Source of the DNA: Pomphorhynchus laevis | Lineage: Eukaryota > Acanthocephala > Palaeacanthocephala > Echinorhynchida > Pomphorhynchidae | Direction of reading: 5' to 3' | Length of the DNA: 64,000 nt | Assembly: GCA_012934845.2 (NCBI GenBank) | Contig: WNNJ02000940.1 | Span: 124,001 to 188,000, forward strand | Part shown: in pieces, positions 1 through 10,563 of the stretch | How positions within the stretch are numbered: position 1 is the stretch's first letter | How the letters are laid out: the number at the start of each line of letters is the position of its first letter | Notes under the pieces: generated by a model | The model's database searches: none | Seen by the model: only the letters and a program-made list of their open reading frames with translations | Told to the model about the DNA's origin: nothing | Translations under genes and position numbers: made by a program

Positions 1-1265
1 GATAAAATTACTCGAAATTTTTCTCAACATAAATCTATTTATGCCATCATCGATTTTAAGCGAGCATTCAACACAATAGATCGATCCTTATTGCTAAACA
101 AACTTTCTACAAATGTGCACCTAAGTGGCGCTTCCTACAGCTCATTCAAGCAATACTTCAATCGAGTCGTATTAAGGTATTTGACGGTCTAAGTAGCTCT
201 GAATTATTCACAGTAAAGCAGTGCGATCCTTTAAGTAAACTATGCTTCGTTTTTGTTACCAATTTGCATTCGTACCTCAGTGGTTTAACGACTATGACTG
301 TATGCGTGCTTTATACTGATGATTTGGCTATAGTTTATTCAGATTTATAGTCTTCTCAAATAGCCTTAAACAGTCTTTCAGGTTATTTTACTAAGAATCA
401 TTTGACCATAAACGTCAGAATTCCAAAGCATTTAAATTTCGCCGGGGTGGTCCTTCATGTCAACGTGATAGGTTGAGCATTGAAAATTAAGTTCTCAAAT
501 TCTTAAATTCGTACAACTATTTAAGAGTTCTTTCTTCCAAATGGTCATTCACTGAACATCTGCGCCGTAAATCCGCCAAAATCGTAATCGCAACTTCCTC
601 AGCCAAAAACCTCGAGAATTCCGTCCTTTTCAGGGGCATTAAAATATTTCCGATCCATTCTCTTTCCGATTGTGACTTAAGCATTGCCTACCATTTATTC
701 GAATCAACCCATACAAGTTTGCGCAAATAGACAAAGTACAATGGCGGTTTGTTAATAGGGTTGTCAGGATCTTACCAAAGTACTTCTCACGAATAATCGC
801 TTTGCTTTTTTCATTAGATTCATGCTCCAAATACGTAAAAGAATCATTCCAACTTGGAATCACTACCTAGTATACGTCTAATCTGGATATTTTTACGACA
901 AAATTAAATTTCATAAATCCCAAGTATTGTAATACTCTTGCATACACACAGTCTACTTGGAGAGACCCTTGCAGCAGAAAGCGACCCCAAGTCTGGCGCT
1001 TATCCATTCATGGATATCACGACAAGTTATGTAAAATTCGAATCCCGCACAAGAAACATCCTGCTCATGTATTTGCGCATTATGCAAAAATTAATGCGCG
1101 GATATCCTTACGTTTCGTTACACGGTACTACAAATGATTCCACTTCAATGCATTGATAAAAGGCAGCGACTAGCAAGCAGTAACTTGTAATAATATTTTA
1201 TTTTTTGTCTTTATTTTGTTTTTGCGCGATACCGACAGGTAAATGAGGCTAAATAAACAACTGTC
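1..1265 (+). mobile_element. Decayed LINE, RT half and 3' end (cut by window edge)
   Basis: The first bases encode a reverse-transcriptase palm segment with IDFKRAFNTID (about 46-90), and a second frame carries LYTDDLAIVYS (about 310-345), the YxDD box. Several stops and frame changes separate the pieces. Weak coding traces run to about 1155 (AKNLENSVLF near 600; a Cys/His-containing tail near 1030-1130). The 3' end has a TAACTTGTAATAATA stretch (about 1182-1196) and an AATAAA at about 1251. The order RT, tail, A/T-rich end gives the plus strand. The endonuclease half, if it existed, lies before the window. I do not assign a clade. This is a dead copy. Confidence 0.75.
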
Positions 1266-1269
1266 TCAT

Positions 1270-1480
1270 TATTGTGTGATGTTTTTATTGTTTGATCGCT
1301 TTCTTTTGCTGTATTTTTTCTTAATTTTATCAATTTGCGAGGCACAGCATTTAAATAAATAAATAATAAATATAGATTTTCTTAATAACAAATAATACAT
1401 AGTGAAAGAATAAATAAATGTCAGGTCAGTTACAAGAAAAACAAAGGAAATCAACAAAACATTATTTGTAAGTCTTCTTC
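1270..1480. repeat. Diverged AT-rich repeat related to 5.6-5.9 kb
   Basis: The segment with GATCGCTTTCTTTTGCTG, ATTTTATCAATTTGCGAGGC and ACAGCATTTAAATA closely resembles 5793-5850 (GATCGCTTAATTTTGTTG, GAGGCGCAGCATATAAATA). It therefore belongs to the same dispersed repeat that dominates 5.1-6.1 kb. No coding signal is seen. Confidence 0.55.
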
Positions 1481-1564
1481 CATATTCACGTCATCAAATC
1501 CAAGGGGATCTGAGCCCCAAACCGATCCAACACGCCGCCTTCCGGCTGAACCACCCGGTGTGTT

Positions 1565-3716
1565 TCACCCCCTTCCCCGAAGAATCCACTCTGCGCGGAC
1601 TATGCTGGGTAAACGAGAGACGAGAAGCTTAAGAAACCTTAGTCTTTGCTCAGGGAGACGTCCTGTCGAAAAGAAGACTAATTCCGAGATAGACAATGTA
1701 CCCCACAGGCGCACCTGAGTTTTCCCTTTTAATGACAGATGCTGATGGCGTTTCAAGGCCCACCTAGCTTTCTTCAGGATACGTTTGAGTCTATCCAGGT
1801 CAGCTTTTGCCAACCAGTTCACCGTAACGGTGAACCCCGGGTATTTTACTGGACTTGTGAAGGAGGGAAGTTGTTCATAGGCAAATATTGAGGAGAGCGC
1901 GGAGAGTGCTAATCTCTTAAGTTTTTGCTTTGTTGCAGTGGTGATATGAAAGACAACCGCCTGCGATTTGGCGGAGTTTAAAATAAGATTGGATAAGGGT
2001 AACTGGTCTTTTAATCTTAAAAAGAAACGGCTGATGTCAGAGACTACGTCTTTACACCTGTGTCCAGTGAACAGGGCTGTGGTGTCATCAGCGTACACCA
2101 CAAGACGTTGTTCGCATTTAAAAATTTTGAATAAATTAATGCAGGCAGCAAGATATAAGATGGGAGAAAGTGGGGATTCTTGAGGTAGACCCGTAAAAGG
2201 GTAGAACTGACGCGCATCATGGTCGTCTTCATAGTAAAATCGCTTGGTATACAGCAGGACCTCCACTCTGTTAACAATTCTCGCAGGCAACCCGAGGGAC
2301 CTTAATAAGAGATCAAAAAAAGAATGGAGATGCGGTCAAATGCAGCAGAAAAGTCGAGGAAAACAGCCACAACTAAACGATGGCTGTTATCCCGACAAAA
2401 CTGCCCCACCTCACCAACTGCTGAATGAATCTAGCGACCTTTGACGAACCCATGAAAACCTGGAGGGATCAAATTACGCCTACTTAAATGGTCGCGGATT
2501 TTACGCGCAAGCACTTTTTCGTAAATCGAGACGAGGACATTTTGAATCGAAATGGGTGGCAGATCTTTAGGGCATGAGCAGAATTTTTTAGGAATAAAAA
2601 CACGCTTACTAATATTGATGCCTGCTACATCAGATGGGGAGGCTAAAAGCATTGTGACGGCCACCTCTCTTCTCTGATCAGCTGTCAAAAGCTGACAGAC
2701 CCGAGAAGAAAGTGGAACGACGGATTTTGAGGTGCCCGGGAGTGGACCCCAGGAGTTAAGGATATCTGTAACAGATAGATCCCTACCCCTGAAGTTACAC
2801 CAAGGCGGGATTGGTTGAGGTGATTGAGTGGCTTTATAGTTGTGTAGGGCTAGTGACTCTTCTAAAACTTTATCAAGGCCTACATTCCCAATCCAACCCA
2901 ATGCTATATACTTCCAGCAAACAAACTTCTCCTTGAAAATCTTCCAAAAGGATGACTGAGAAGGATTAAGGCGAGCAATACTCGTCCTATCCCTACTCAG
3001 CTGGAACATATATCTAGTGCTCTCTTATTGATTCGAGAGAGCCTTCTGGCAAAAACAGAGAGATTAGGGAGGTTCAACAATTTCGCTAGAACCTTGAGTT
3101 TCGTCAGAGTGGGATTGCATATACGACCTTTATAGGTAGTCGAAAGAATCGCGGTAGCTTGCGAAAAGAGGTAGGTATTAAATTCAGTTAGACTCTCATT
3201 TCCTATTCCGGAAAAGAGTCGGATAGCCGCCTGAAAGAGGGTCACTCTTATTGGATCAAAGTGAAACCTCCTTCGAAGCAACGTATCTTCCTCAATTCTC
3301 TAACGAATTAGATCATGAGAGGTTGACAATTGCTGGCACGATTGCTCCGTGGCTAGGGGTTTTAACAACCACCTCGAATTAAGCAGTAAAATGTCGATGA
3401 TTGAATTTGTTGATGTGCAATGAAAGGTGGGTGACGGTGGTTTGTGAATAAGATAACCGTTCCTAGCTCTGCGAAGTGATGCGTTCATCCAACAACCAGT
3501 TCTGTCATTGAAGTCCCTAAGTATCAAGTCATAGCCGCTATCAATAATACCATCTAGGAGGTCACGGTTCTTGTGAATCTCCCCTGGACGTATGTATACA
3601 TTGGCTAGACTGAGGCGTTTACCGTTATTACAGAGTGAAACTACCAAATAAGACATGGCTGGACACGAGTAAATTAAAAGAAAGGAGGACCTTAAGGAGC
3701 ACTTAACTAAGGTCAA
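1565..3716 (-). pseudogene. LINE ORF2 remnant: endonuclease and reverse transcriptase
   Basis: The minus-strand frames in order show an endonuclease part (3716-3300: LANVYIRPGE, LILRDFNDRTGCW where GDFN would be expected, TSHDLI near the end), a linker (3281-2997), and RT fingers and palm (3009-2431: FIPKKFCSCPKDLPPISIQN, GFHGFVKGR). LDFSAAFDRIS follows near 2330-2370. The last block (2290-1565) has GLPQESPLSP and the catalytic box VVYADDTTALF. The family function is target-site nicking and target-primed reverse transcription. At least three frame breaks separate the blocks. The RDFN and PQES forms are further signs of decay. Confidence 0.8.
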
Positions 3717-4263
3717 GAATCCTTGAGATGAAGAGGAATGAGGTGGAGTTATGTACGGAGTATAGTGGTAACAGATATGTTTTGGGATAAATCGTGTAAT
3801 GTCCTGGGAAAGACGGATAGACCGCGTCTCCTGAAGGACTATAATATCTACATCTCTACCAGATAAAAGTCTAAGGGCAGAAGCACCTCTCGAATTCTAC
3901 TGAAGGATATTCAGTGAAAAAGGCTCACGAGTACACTGCATTGTGATGGATTAGTTGGATGGGGATTGCCTACCTAGACAGAGCTAGGTGCGGGAAGGTT
4001 GCCCTTCCCAGCACTAGCCCCCTCCAGGGAAGGTACTTGCCCCTTGGCAGTATCTTCATTTCCCCTATTAGTCTTATGTTGGATTACCTTTCCAATCTTG
4101 ACCGGGGGACGGCATGGGCTGAAGCCCCCTCTTTTTCGACTCCGGAACTGTGAAAACAGGAAGCACAGGATTAGTCCGTAGAATGTCAGCGTCATCCATA
4201 AATGGAGCTGCAGCAACCGCGAAGGACTTGGCCGGATTGGACGGTTTCAACAAAAATAACTTT

Positions 4264-5113
4264 CTATATTTTTAGAGTAGAGTGCATTTCCTGCTCCAAG
4301 CAGGATGGCACCTTCGCAATTTGAGCAGCAAGTGGGGGCTCGCAGCGATCGGTAGTTGCAAAAGAAGGACAGCTGGTAGAGCTACAGACCCCACACGAAG
4401 GGGTCCCACTGCAGCTGGAGGCCCAGTGTCCCCATTTGTGACACCGGTTGCAGTGGTGATAGGTCAGATCATTCCTCTCTGTGATAGTGAATTTAATACT
4501 GAAACCCATAAAGGGATTCTACGCAGAATTGGTCAAGGACCATCAATATTTACGGGGGCATTGCAAAAGTCGACTGGGATAGGGTTCCTGTCCCTACCCC
4601 GGATTGATATCAGATTAGTGACTTTGAATTAAGCCATAAAAGAGCGTATATGTTCTTCCATTGAACAGGGAAGATTTGAAACTTTCAAAGAAGCCAGATA
4701 TGCTTGGATGAGATTTCACCATAAGTTGGCGGAGAAGTATTCCATGTAATTTGCGGCGAGGTCATTGGAGACAAAAGAGATCTTCACCTCCGTAGGGTGT
4801 AACCTAACAGAGTTAAATAGATCCCTGTTCTGAAACTGTTTAGTGAATGATCTCAAAAATTTATTGTAGAGATCGTGCTTTTCAATCGGTTTTTTAACTT
4901 TTATTATTAACAAATTCTTTAATTTAGGGATGGGGGAAGCACCTCCCCATCACCGGATACCATAGGAAAATTACTAACCTTGTTACTTGAATTCGTAGTT
5001 AGATTTACTTTTAATTCATCTTTTTTCGTAGGATGATCGTTGATTTTAGAATGAATACAGGCAAAATTGTTGCTATCGTTTGATAGCACCGACGTTACTT
5101 GTACACTACACAT
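4264..5113 (-). pseudogene. LINE ORF1 remnant with CCHC zinc knuckle
   Basis: The minus-strand frame at 4509-4264 has CNRCHKWGHWASSC, a perfect C-x2-C-x4-H-x4-C knuckle, followed by a second Cys cluster (CGVCSSTSC). Such knuckles bind nucleic acid in retroelement ORF1 proteins. Upstream frames (5113-4919 and 4913-4716) are probably the N-terminal part of the same ORF1, because they run in the same direction with only short breaks. A candidate ATG is at 5113-5111. The gene is broken. Confidence 0.7.
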
Positions 5114-5149
5114 TTGATTTTTTTTGTATGCTCATTTAAATACTTGTTA

Positions 5150-6120
5150 TATTACTTTAATGTACAAAGCTGTAAAAAAGTTTCCTGCTGGTGGCAGTTG
5201 CCATTAAAATGATGAATAATCGTTTGGTTTTTGATTTTCCTTGGTTCCTATAAATTAAAATTTGCAAAATTCAAGTAAATGGATCCCTCGCCAAGACATG
5301 TTTACCACGATATTAATCGAGAAACTAGGAGCGGTGGGGCCCGATTCTCTTGACTTTCTACAGGAACTCAGTTGGCGTTTGGTTAGACGAACCAGGGATG
5401 CACGTGCATTTTTCTTTCTAATGTAGAGGATTAGCCACGCAATCAAGCTTGGCAACGCGGCATGCTTTCAGGAGTGCATGGACAATCCTGATATACGCAA
5501 TTCATAAAAATTGAACAATGGAGAAGCAAATGTTTTGACTGAGTTATTTTATTTTTTATTTTAGCAAACGAGTGTGAATAATAAATAAGTAAATGGATAA
5601 CTTAAGTATTTCTAATGATGATAGCGAAATTTAATAATAGTTTTATCTTTTGATTGATCGTGTATCAAAATCCGATTTTTTCTATAGTCCCCTCCGTCTC
5701 GTTTAGTTATAAGATGTAAAGATGGAAAATGCGTCAGTTTAATGACTCATTCTTCTGACGCATTCAGTCTAAATGCGTCACTTTTACTTTTGATCGCTTA
5801 ATTTTGTTGTATATTTTTCCTTTATCAATTTAGCGAGGCGCAGCATATAAATACATGTTTATGTTAGTTTAATGTACAAAATTTTAACAATTGTATTTTC
5901 CTGATGATAATGGCAGTTGCCATTAAAATATTGAATAATTCATTTAGTCTTTGATTTTCCTTGGTTCCTATAAATTAAAATTGCTAAATTTAAGTAAATG
6001 GATGATGAGAGCCGTTAATAGCGAAATAATGATTTTATCCTTTGATTGATCCTGCTCCAAAATCTGATTTTTTCTATAGCCCCTTTTGTCTTGTTTAGTT
6101 ATAATATGATGAAAAGATAG
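5150..6120. repeat. Pair of diverged direct repeats
   Basis: Blocks near 5186-5282 and 5903-6002 share GGCAGTTGCCATTAAAAT, TTGATTTTCCTTGGTTCC and TATAAATTAAAAT, about 720 bp apart. Blocks near 5640-5725 and 6035-6118 share TTGATTGATC, GATTTTTTCTATAG and GTTTAGTTATAA. The palindromic core GGCAGTTGCC is kept. A repeat unit was duplicated and has diverged. No gene is seen except the scrap at 5276-5530. Confidence 0.65.
5276..5530 (+). pseudogene. Family G RT element, C-terminal scrap
   Basis: From the ATG at 5298 the frame reads FTTILIEKLGAVGPDSLDFL, then QELSWRLVRRTRDARAFFFL, a stop, RISHAIKLGNAACF and so on. This matches from memory the end of a family of invertebrate RT proteins whose last segment has the form 'E-lG ... 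FL-eLg-R(L/I) ... t-d-Ra--FL-QRIS-AI--gNA'. Those proteins carry a restriction-nuclease-like region just upstream, which is absent here. One in-frame stop interrupts the fragment. The assignment rests on motif memory, not on a search. Confidence 0.5.
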
Positions 6121-6499
6121 CAAATGCGTCAGTCTAGCTAACACTAATATTAGATTATCAGAAATATATGAAAACCGTGATTTCCCGAACCGGATTACGA
6201 CATAATACTTGGACGAAACGAACAGAAATAATAGTTGGATAAATTCATTCATCCACAGAAACAACAACTGATAATCCTGTATGACTTACTTTGGTGAAGG
6301 TATAGAAAATATACGTTAGCTAGAATGAAATAACATTTTAATTTTATCAATATGCCCCGTTTCCAAGCGGCAATTTACCTAAAGTCATTCGAGTCTAACC
6401 AAATCCAGCATTACTCAGCGAGCTTTCTCTAAAGGACGCATTATTCCAACTCCGACAAAATATAATGCTTTCTGTTTGATTAGTTTATTAGGTTTTAAA

Positions 6500-7140
6500 T
6501 AGTTTAGGAAGATTGTATATCACATCACCAGGGACATTTTCATTAGCGATGGTTCCTATAAATTAGAATCAGAAATACTCAATTAATTGGAGAAACTTAT
6601 TGGGGGTTTAATCCTTAACTGATTAGATAAAATCCTGATAAGCGAAAAACACAAGGCTTTATTAAAGTTAGGATACTTTGAAAGAGTAATCAGGGTATAT
6701 ACATAGATTATAGCGAGAGGTTGTGTGCTATAGTAGAAATCGAATCCGGACTTGATTAATTCGGACATATATAGATTTCTTTGTCACATGAATTTACAGG
6801 TACTAATTTTATCGCGCTCAACCACACATATTCTTTCTTTGTATTTGTCTCGTTCTATCGTTTTAAGATAAGCGTATATTGACAAAGGATAATACTGCGT
6901 AAACTGGTAAAATTTAGGAAGATTGCATATCACATCACCAGGGAAATTTTCATTAGAGATGGTTCCTAAAAACTAATTATTGGTTTAAAAACACAAGGAT
7001 TTATTATGCTTGAAGTTAGGATACTTTGAAAGAGTAACCAGGGTATATACAAAGATTATAGCGAGAGGTAGTGTGCTATAGTAGAAATTAAGTATGAACT
7101 TGATGAATCCGGACATATTTGGATTTCTTAGTCACATATG
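6500..7140. repeat. Tandem duplication, about 340-400 bp apart
   Basis: Copy 1 (about 6502-6790) and copy 2 (about 6905-7140) share AGGAAGATTG, ATATCACATCACCAGGGA, GATGGTTCCTA, TTAGGATACTTTGAAAGAG, CAGGGTATATACA, GATTATAGCGAGAGG and GTGTGCTATAGTAGAAAT in the same order and strand. Copy 2 has lost a short internal part. No coding potential is seen. Confidence 0.75.
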
Positions 7141-7199
7141 TATCTCGATAGGGACATGATGAAGAACAGAAGCTCCTACCAAATTGCAGAGTACTCACT

Positions 7200-7620
7200 T
7201 TCCCTGTCTGATGTTCATTTATTGATCTGCAAAAGACCGTCGTGTTGGTATTTTCATTAGCAGGTAGATCATCATATCCGTGCATCTTTTTTCATCTTTA
7301 TCAGTTCGGGTTTCAATTTTAAGTTGACGTTTTTGATTACTGACTTGTTGTTTTGAAGTAGCATGAACAAAACATTAGCGCTAAAAATATATTTTATTTT
7401 CTAATTGTTTCAACTAAACAGTTTTAGTCAATGTAGGGTTTAAGTTAGCAGAGAAAGCAATACTCTTAACAAATTGGCCGGTCAGTAAATTCGCCGTTTA
7501 AATGATAGATCTCCTACTTATTCTGTCTAAAGATAATTAGTCGCGCCGTAAAAGACTATCACGTTGGTATTTTCATATATGTCATCATATCCGTGCATCT
7601 TCGTTCATTGTCCATGGTTT
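7200..7620. repeat. Direct repeat pair
   Basis: The segments near 7219-7295 and 7547-7620 share AAAAGAC, CGTGTTGGTATTTTCAT or CACGTTGGTATTTTCAT, and TCATCATATCCGTGCATCTT, about 330 bp apart. They continue the chain of diverged local duplications seen from 5.1 kb. Between them lies unrecognised AT-rich DNA. Confidence 0.6.
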
Positions 7621-7772
7621 AAAATAACTTTTTGGCTAGAATTAAATGATACTAACATTTTTGGTGGCGTGAAGTGTTGAACGATATTTTTTAGCTATAA
7701 CCAGATATTCAATAGCTTGTGTAAATTAAGATGATCGTTTTTCAGAATAGTAAATAAGTAACTATCAATATA

Positions 7773-7807
7773 TATTAATGATATATCAAATAGATATATC
7801 ATTAATA
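7773..7807. repeat. Perfect 15-bp inverted repeat (hairpin)
   Basis: TATTAATGATATATC (7773-7787) and its exact reverse complement (7793-7807) are separated by AAATA. In such AT-rich DNA this could be chance or a cruciform-type simple repeat. No function is claimed. Confidence 0.7.
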
Positions 7808-8280
7808 TTATTAAATTAAAATACAATTTTGTAATAAACATAACTTACCATTCTGTAATTATATTGGTTTTACCTGTACAATATGTAATTAATGTCAGCA
7901 ATAAGTAGTAGTTCATTTACCTTAAAATCAATTTTGTTTTACAACGTGAAGTGAATTATTTGATGTTATGTAATGACAAGAATTTAAAGTCCTTGAATAA
8001 TCAACCACGGGCAATACAAGAAAAAAGTGTTTTTGAATTCAGAATGCAGGCATACCTAATTGCATGCATATTAGGTAATGCATGTAGAGATGGCGACTGC
8101 CAAAGCTAAGCTTAGCTAAGAAAATATTTTAATTGCAAGTATTGTATAACATTTCTTTACAGCTATTGACAAACTAGCAATTCAGATCAGTTGACTATGC
8201 CCACGGATTTTGTAAATAAATAATAACAAATATTCTTATCTTAAGATGTTCTATAATTCAGATATTTAAAGGGTAAGAAT

Positions 8281-8720
8281 TTTCATAAACCAGTGTTTTA
8301 TGAACCGATTAATACATGCTAATGACGTATTTCCTCGGATGAAAATTGATTATGAAGTATCTTATTTATAATCCATCCATAAAATTTTTGCTTAATAGTT
8401 AAAGAACATTTTTATAATAAATAATTGTTATAAGATTTTCTATAATTTTAATCAAGTTAAAATAAAAAATTGAAATTCGAAATAAACTTCATTTTTATGA
8501 ATTGACTAATAAATAACATATTTTCATAAACCAGTGTTTTATGAACCGATTAATAACAACTTACGTTGTATCAGCATTAAGATTAGAGGTCATCTAAAGG
8601 AACTGCTATGTTATCGTGTTTCAGTACCTGTTCCAATAACAAGCATATGTGGGGCCAAATACATTTAATTTTAACACATAGTATATTATTTATAATCCAT
8701 TTATAATAATTTTCCATTTT
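8281..8720 (-). repeat. Dispersed repeat K, two partial copies
   Basis: A stretch of about 36 bp (TTTTCATAAACCAGTG, TTTTATGAACCGATTAATA) is repeated at 8281-8314 and 8521-8554. The second copy continues into the K core on the minus strand (8560-8665: GAGGTCATC, GAACTGCTATG, GGGGCCAAATACAT). The first skips that core and carries only the other flank (8318-8400: ATTTCCTCGGATG). Other K copies are at 23.2, 23.8 and 29.3 kb. K has no ORF and looks like a non-autonomous element of unknown class. Confidence 0.65.
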
Positions 8721-8844
8721 ATAGTTTTAATTATTTTTTATAATATTTTGATAGTTTAAATATTCGACAATTTCCAGTTTGCTTTTATTGCTAAATGATT
8801 TTATTTTCTGAATTAAATTATTTACAGAATTTTTAAAAATAAAG

Positions 8845-8900
8845 ATTATATTTTATTGTAAGTTTAAATATGTCATCTTTACAATACATTATATTATAAT
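8845..8900 (-). repeat. Dispersed repeat M, fragment
   Basis: It carries AAATATGTCATCTTTAC, the reverse complement of the GTAAAGATGACATATTT core found at 24.2 and 24.4 kb and again inverted at 10.4 kb. Confidence 0.5.
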
Positions 8901-9661
8901 CTACAGGACTAATGTATTATACAAAATTTATAAATATACTAGGATATTACAATCTGAAAAGTGTTTTTTAATTCAGTGTTGAAGGCATATTAAATAATAA
9001 ATGTAGAGATGACAACTGCCAAAACGATGTTTAATTGAGAAAATTATATTAACTGAATGTAAAGTATACAAATATATTTCTTCAAGTGTATTTCCTCTTA
9101 TGAAATTTTACTATTTAATGTAATATCTTATTTTAATAATAAGTTATTATTAATTTTACTGTTAATTGATATAATTTATTCCAAAATTAACTATTTATCT
9201 AAAATAAAGTTTATTTGTATATAGTATATTTAAAGTATTTGTTCTCTAAACTTTGCCAACGAATAATGTCTGATTTTTACTTAAGTTTCATTCAAAAGTT
9301 CAATATTTAAAATGCCTAAATATGATATGGGATATAGTAGACCAAGTATTATTAATATTTAATATTTTATGTTTCAAATATCCAAATTAAAAGTTGTGTT
9401 TTAGTTAGCACACAATTTTAATTGTTTCTAGGAAAAATCTTTCTTGTTTAATAATAAAAAAATTCTAACTTTTTCTGGTTTTAATTTTATATTCGCTAAT
9501 TCCCACTTTCAACTAATATTGATTTCTATTAATAACTTTGAAGATAAGCGGTCTACTATAAAGTGCTAGAACAAAAAATTTAAACAGCTTAAACACACAA
9601 TAAATAACATACAATAAAATAACATACATATTTTGTATTACCGTCGGAAACCCCTTGGCGA

Positions 9662-10368
9662 ATGGAAGGGGCAAAGCTTGGTATTTGCCCGCATTGTAAC
9701 AGGCCAATCGCAGTTACAAAATTCGGAAATGTACGTTTTCACAAGAGTTTTGGGGTTCGGTGCCCAGGCAATAGCTGCGCTTCGATTGTTGATTACACAC
9801 CCAATATTTCCTCCCATGTCAAACTTACAGCCGAACGTCAAACCTACAAAGGATCTGAAATGGCTTCAACCAACGACGTTTCCCACAATTTGAACGCATA
9901 TGAAACGCTTCACCGTATTTGGGCATCACCTACGCTGACAGTAAGACGAATCCCTAGGAGTTTACGAAATAAAGCAGCTCGCATTTTTACCAATCTTTTG
10001 AGGAGGCACTAGAACATAAATCGCCATATAGCTGGACTAGTCTTTTGGGGTTCGCAAAAGTGTGCCTATCAGCTCATTCAGGTGATCACCGAAATGTACG
10101 AAAACATATAGAGAATGCACTAAAGTCAGCCGAAAACAGGCAGTTTGACACTTCCTTTCTCACGCATGTTTGTGCTCAACAAACGACCCGACATAAACAC
10201 GACAAATCAAAGACAATGACAATCGAACTTGTACGACAGGGAAACTACGACAAGGCAATGAAACGAATATCTTCGTCACGGCTGGCGCCGTTCACAGAAC
10301 TTACACACCTCTATCGTTACAAATTGTTGCAATTATTTATATTTCATTATTTAATGTATTATATTTAA
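9662..10368 (+). pseudogene. Family G RT element, N-terminal scrap
   Basis: The frame from 9662 starts with GICPHCNRPIAVTKFGN, VRFHKSFGVRCPGNSC, a C-x2-C...H...C-type finger. It then has a helical stretch (YETLHRIWASPTLTVRRIP) and a stop. A second frame from about 9998 continues in the same family style: SWTSLLGFAKVCL, then IELVRQGNYDKAMKRISSSR. In known invertebrate RT elements this order (finger, W..L..F...CL block, basic block, 'G-y--A-r-lsS' block) precedes the RT domain. Here the sequence ends before any RT. It is broken and lacks its catalytic part. Confidence 0.55.
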
Positions 10369-10460
10369 CATTATATGGTATGTAAGAATGGTCATGCAAA
10401 AATATATTTATTGTAAATTAAAATATGTCATCTTTACGATAAATTTAAAGTGGTTTTAAT
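10355..10460 (-). repeat. Dispersed repeat M, inverted copy
   Basis: Reverse-complement match to 24360-24485: TATGGTATG...GGTCATGCAAAAATATAT, AAATATGTCATCTTTACGAT, then AATTGAAGTTAATTCAATGTTAAT. It sits between the family G scrap and the L2-like A2 3' end. Confidence 0.6.
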
Positions 10461-10563
10461 TGAAGTTAATTCAATGTTAATATCTATATAAAAAAGATTT
10501 ATTTAACGTGGCAAATGCGTGCCAGCGCTCGCTTACATGACCACAACAAAACAAAAATGTAAA

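Larger units (their letters stand above)
1480..5115 (-). mobile_element. Decayed LINE of the I/Jockey/R1-like kind
   Basis: Read on the minus strand this is a two-ORF non-LTR retrotransposon: a zinc-knuckle ORF1 (5113-4264), then an AP-endonuclease plus RT ORF2 (about 3960-1565). The order and strand agree throughout, so it is one insertion rather than a mosaic. The 3' end lies near 1480-1560. Both ORFs are broken by several stops and frame changes, so it is inactive. A CCHC-bearing ORF1 with an APE-type endonuclease is typical of I, Jockey and R1 groups. I cannot choose among them. It is unrelated in sequence to the CR1/L2-like elements further right. Confidence 0.8.
8035..9085. repeat. Direct repeat pair, about 120 bp, about 935 bp apart
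   Basis: The segments near 8035-8160 and 8972-9085 share the order GAATTCAG / AATTCAGTGTTGAAG, GGCATA, AATGTAGAGATG, CGACTGCCAAA / CAACTGCCAAA, AATTGAGAAAAT-like and ATATTTCTT-like blocks. They are diverged copies of one repeat. The rest of 7.8-9.6 kb is AT-rich with no gene that I can support. Confidence 0.55.

Noticed and set aside
5150-9600. Host genes or tRNA genes in the AT-rich region
   Set aside because: I found no cloverleaf or conserved coding pattern. Open frames there are short and AT-driven, except the family G scrap.
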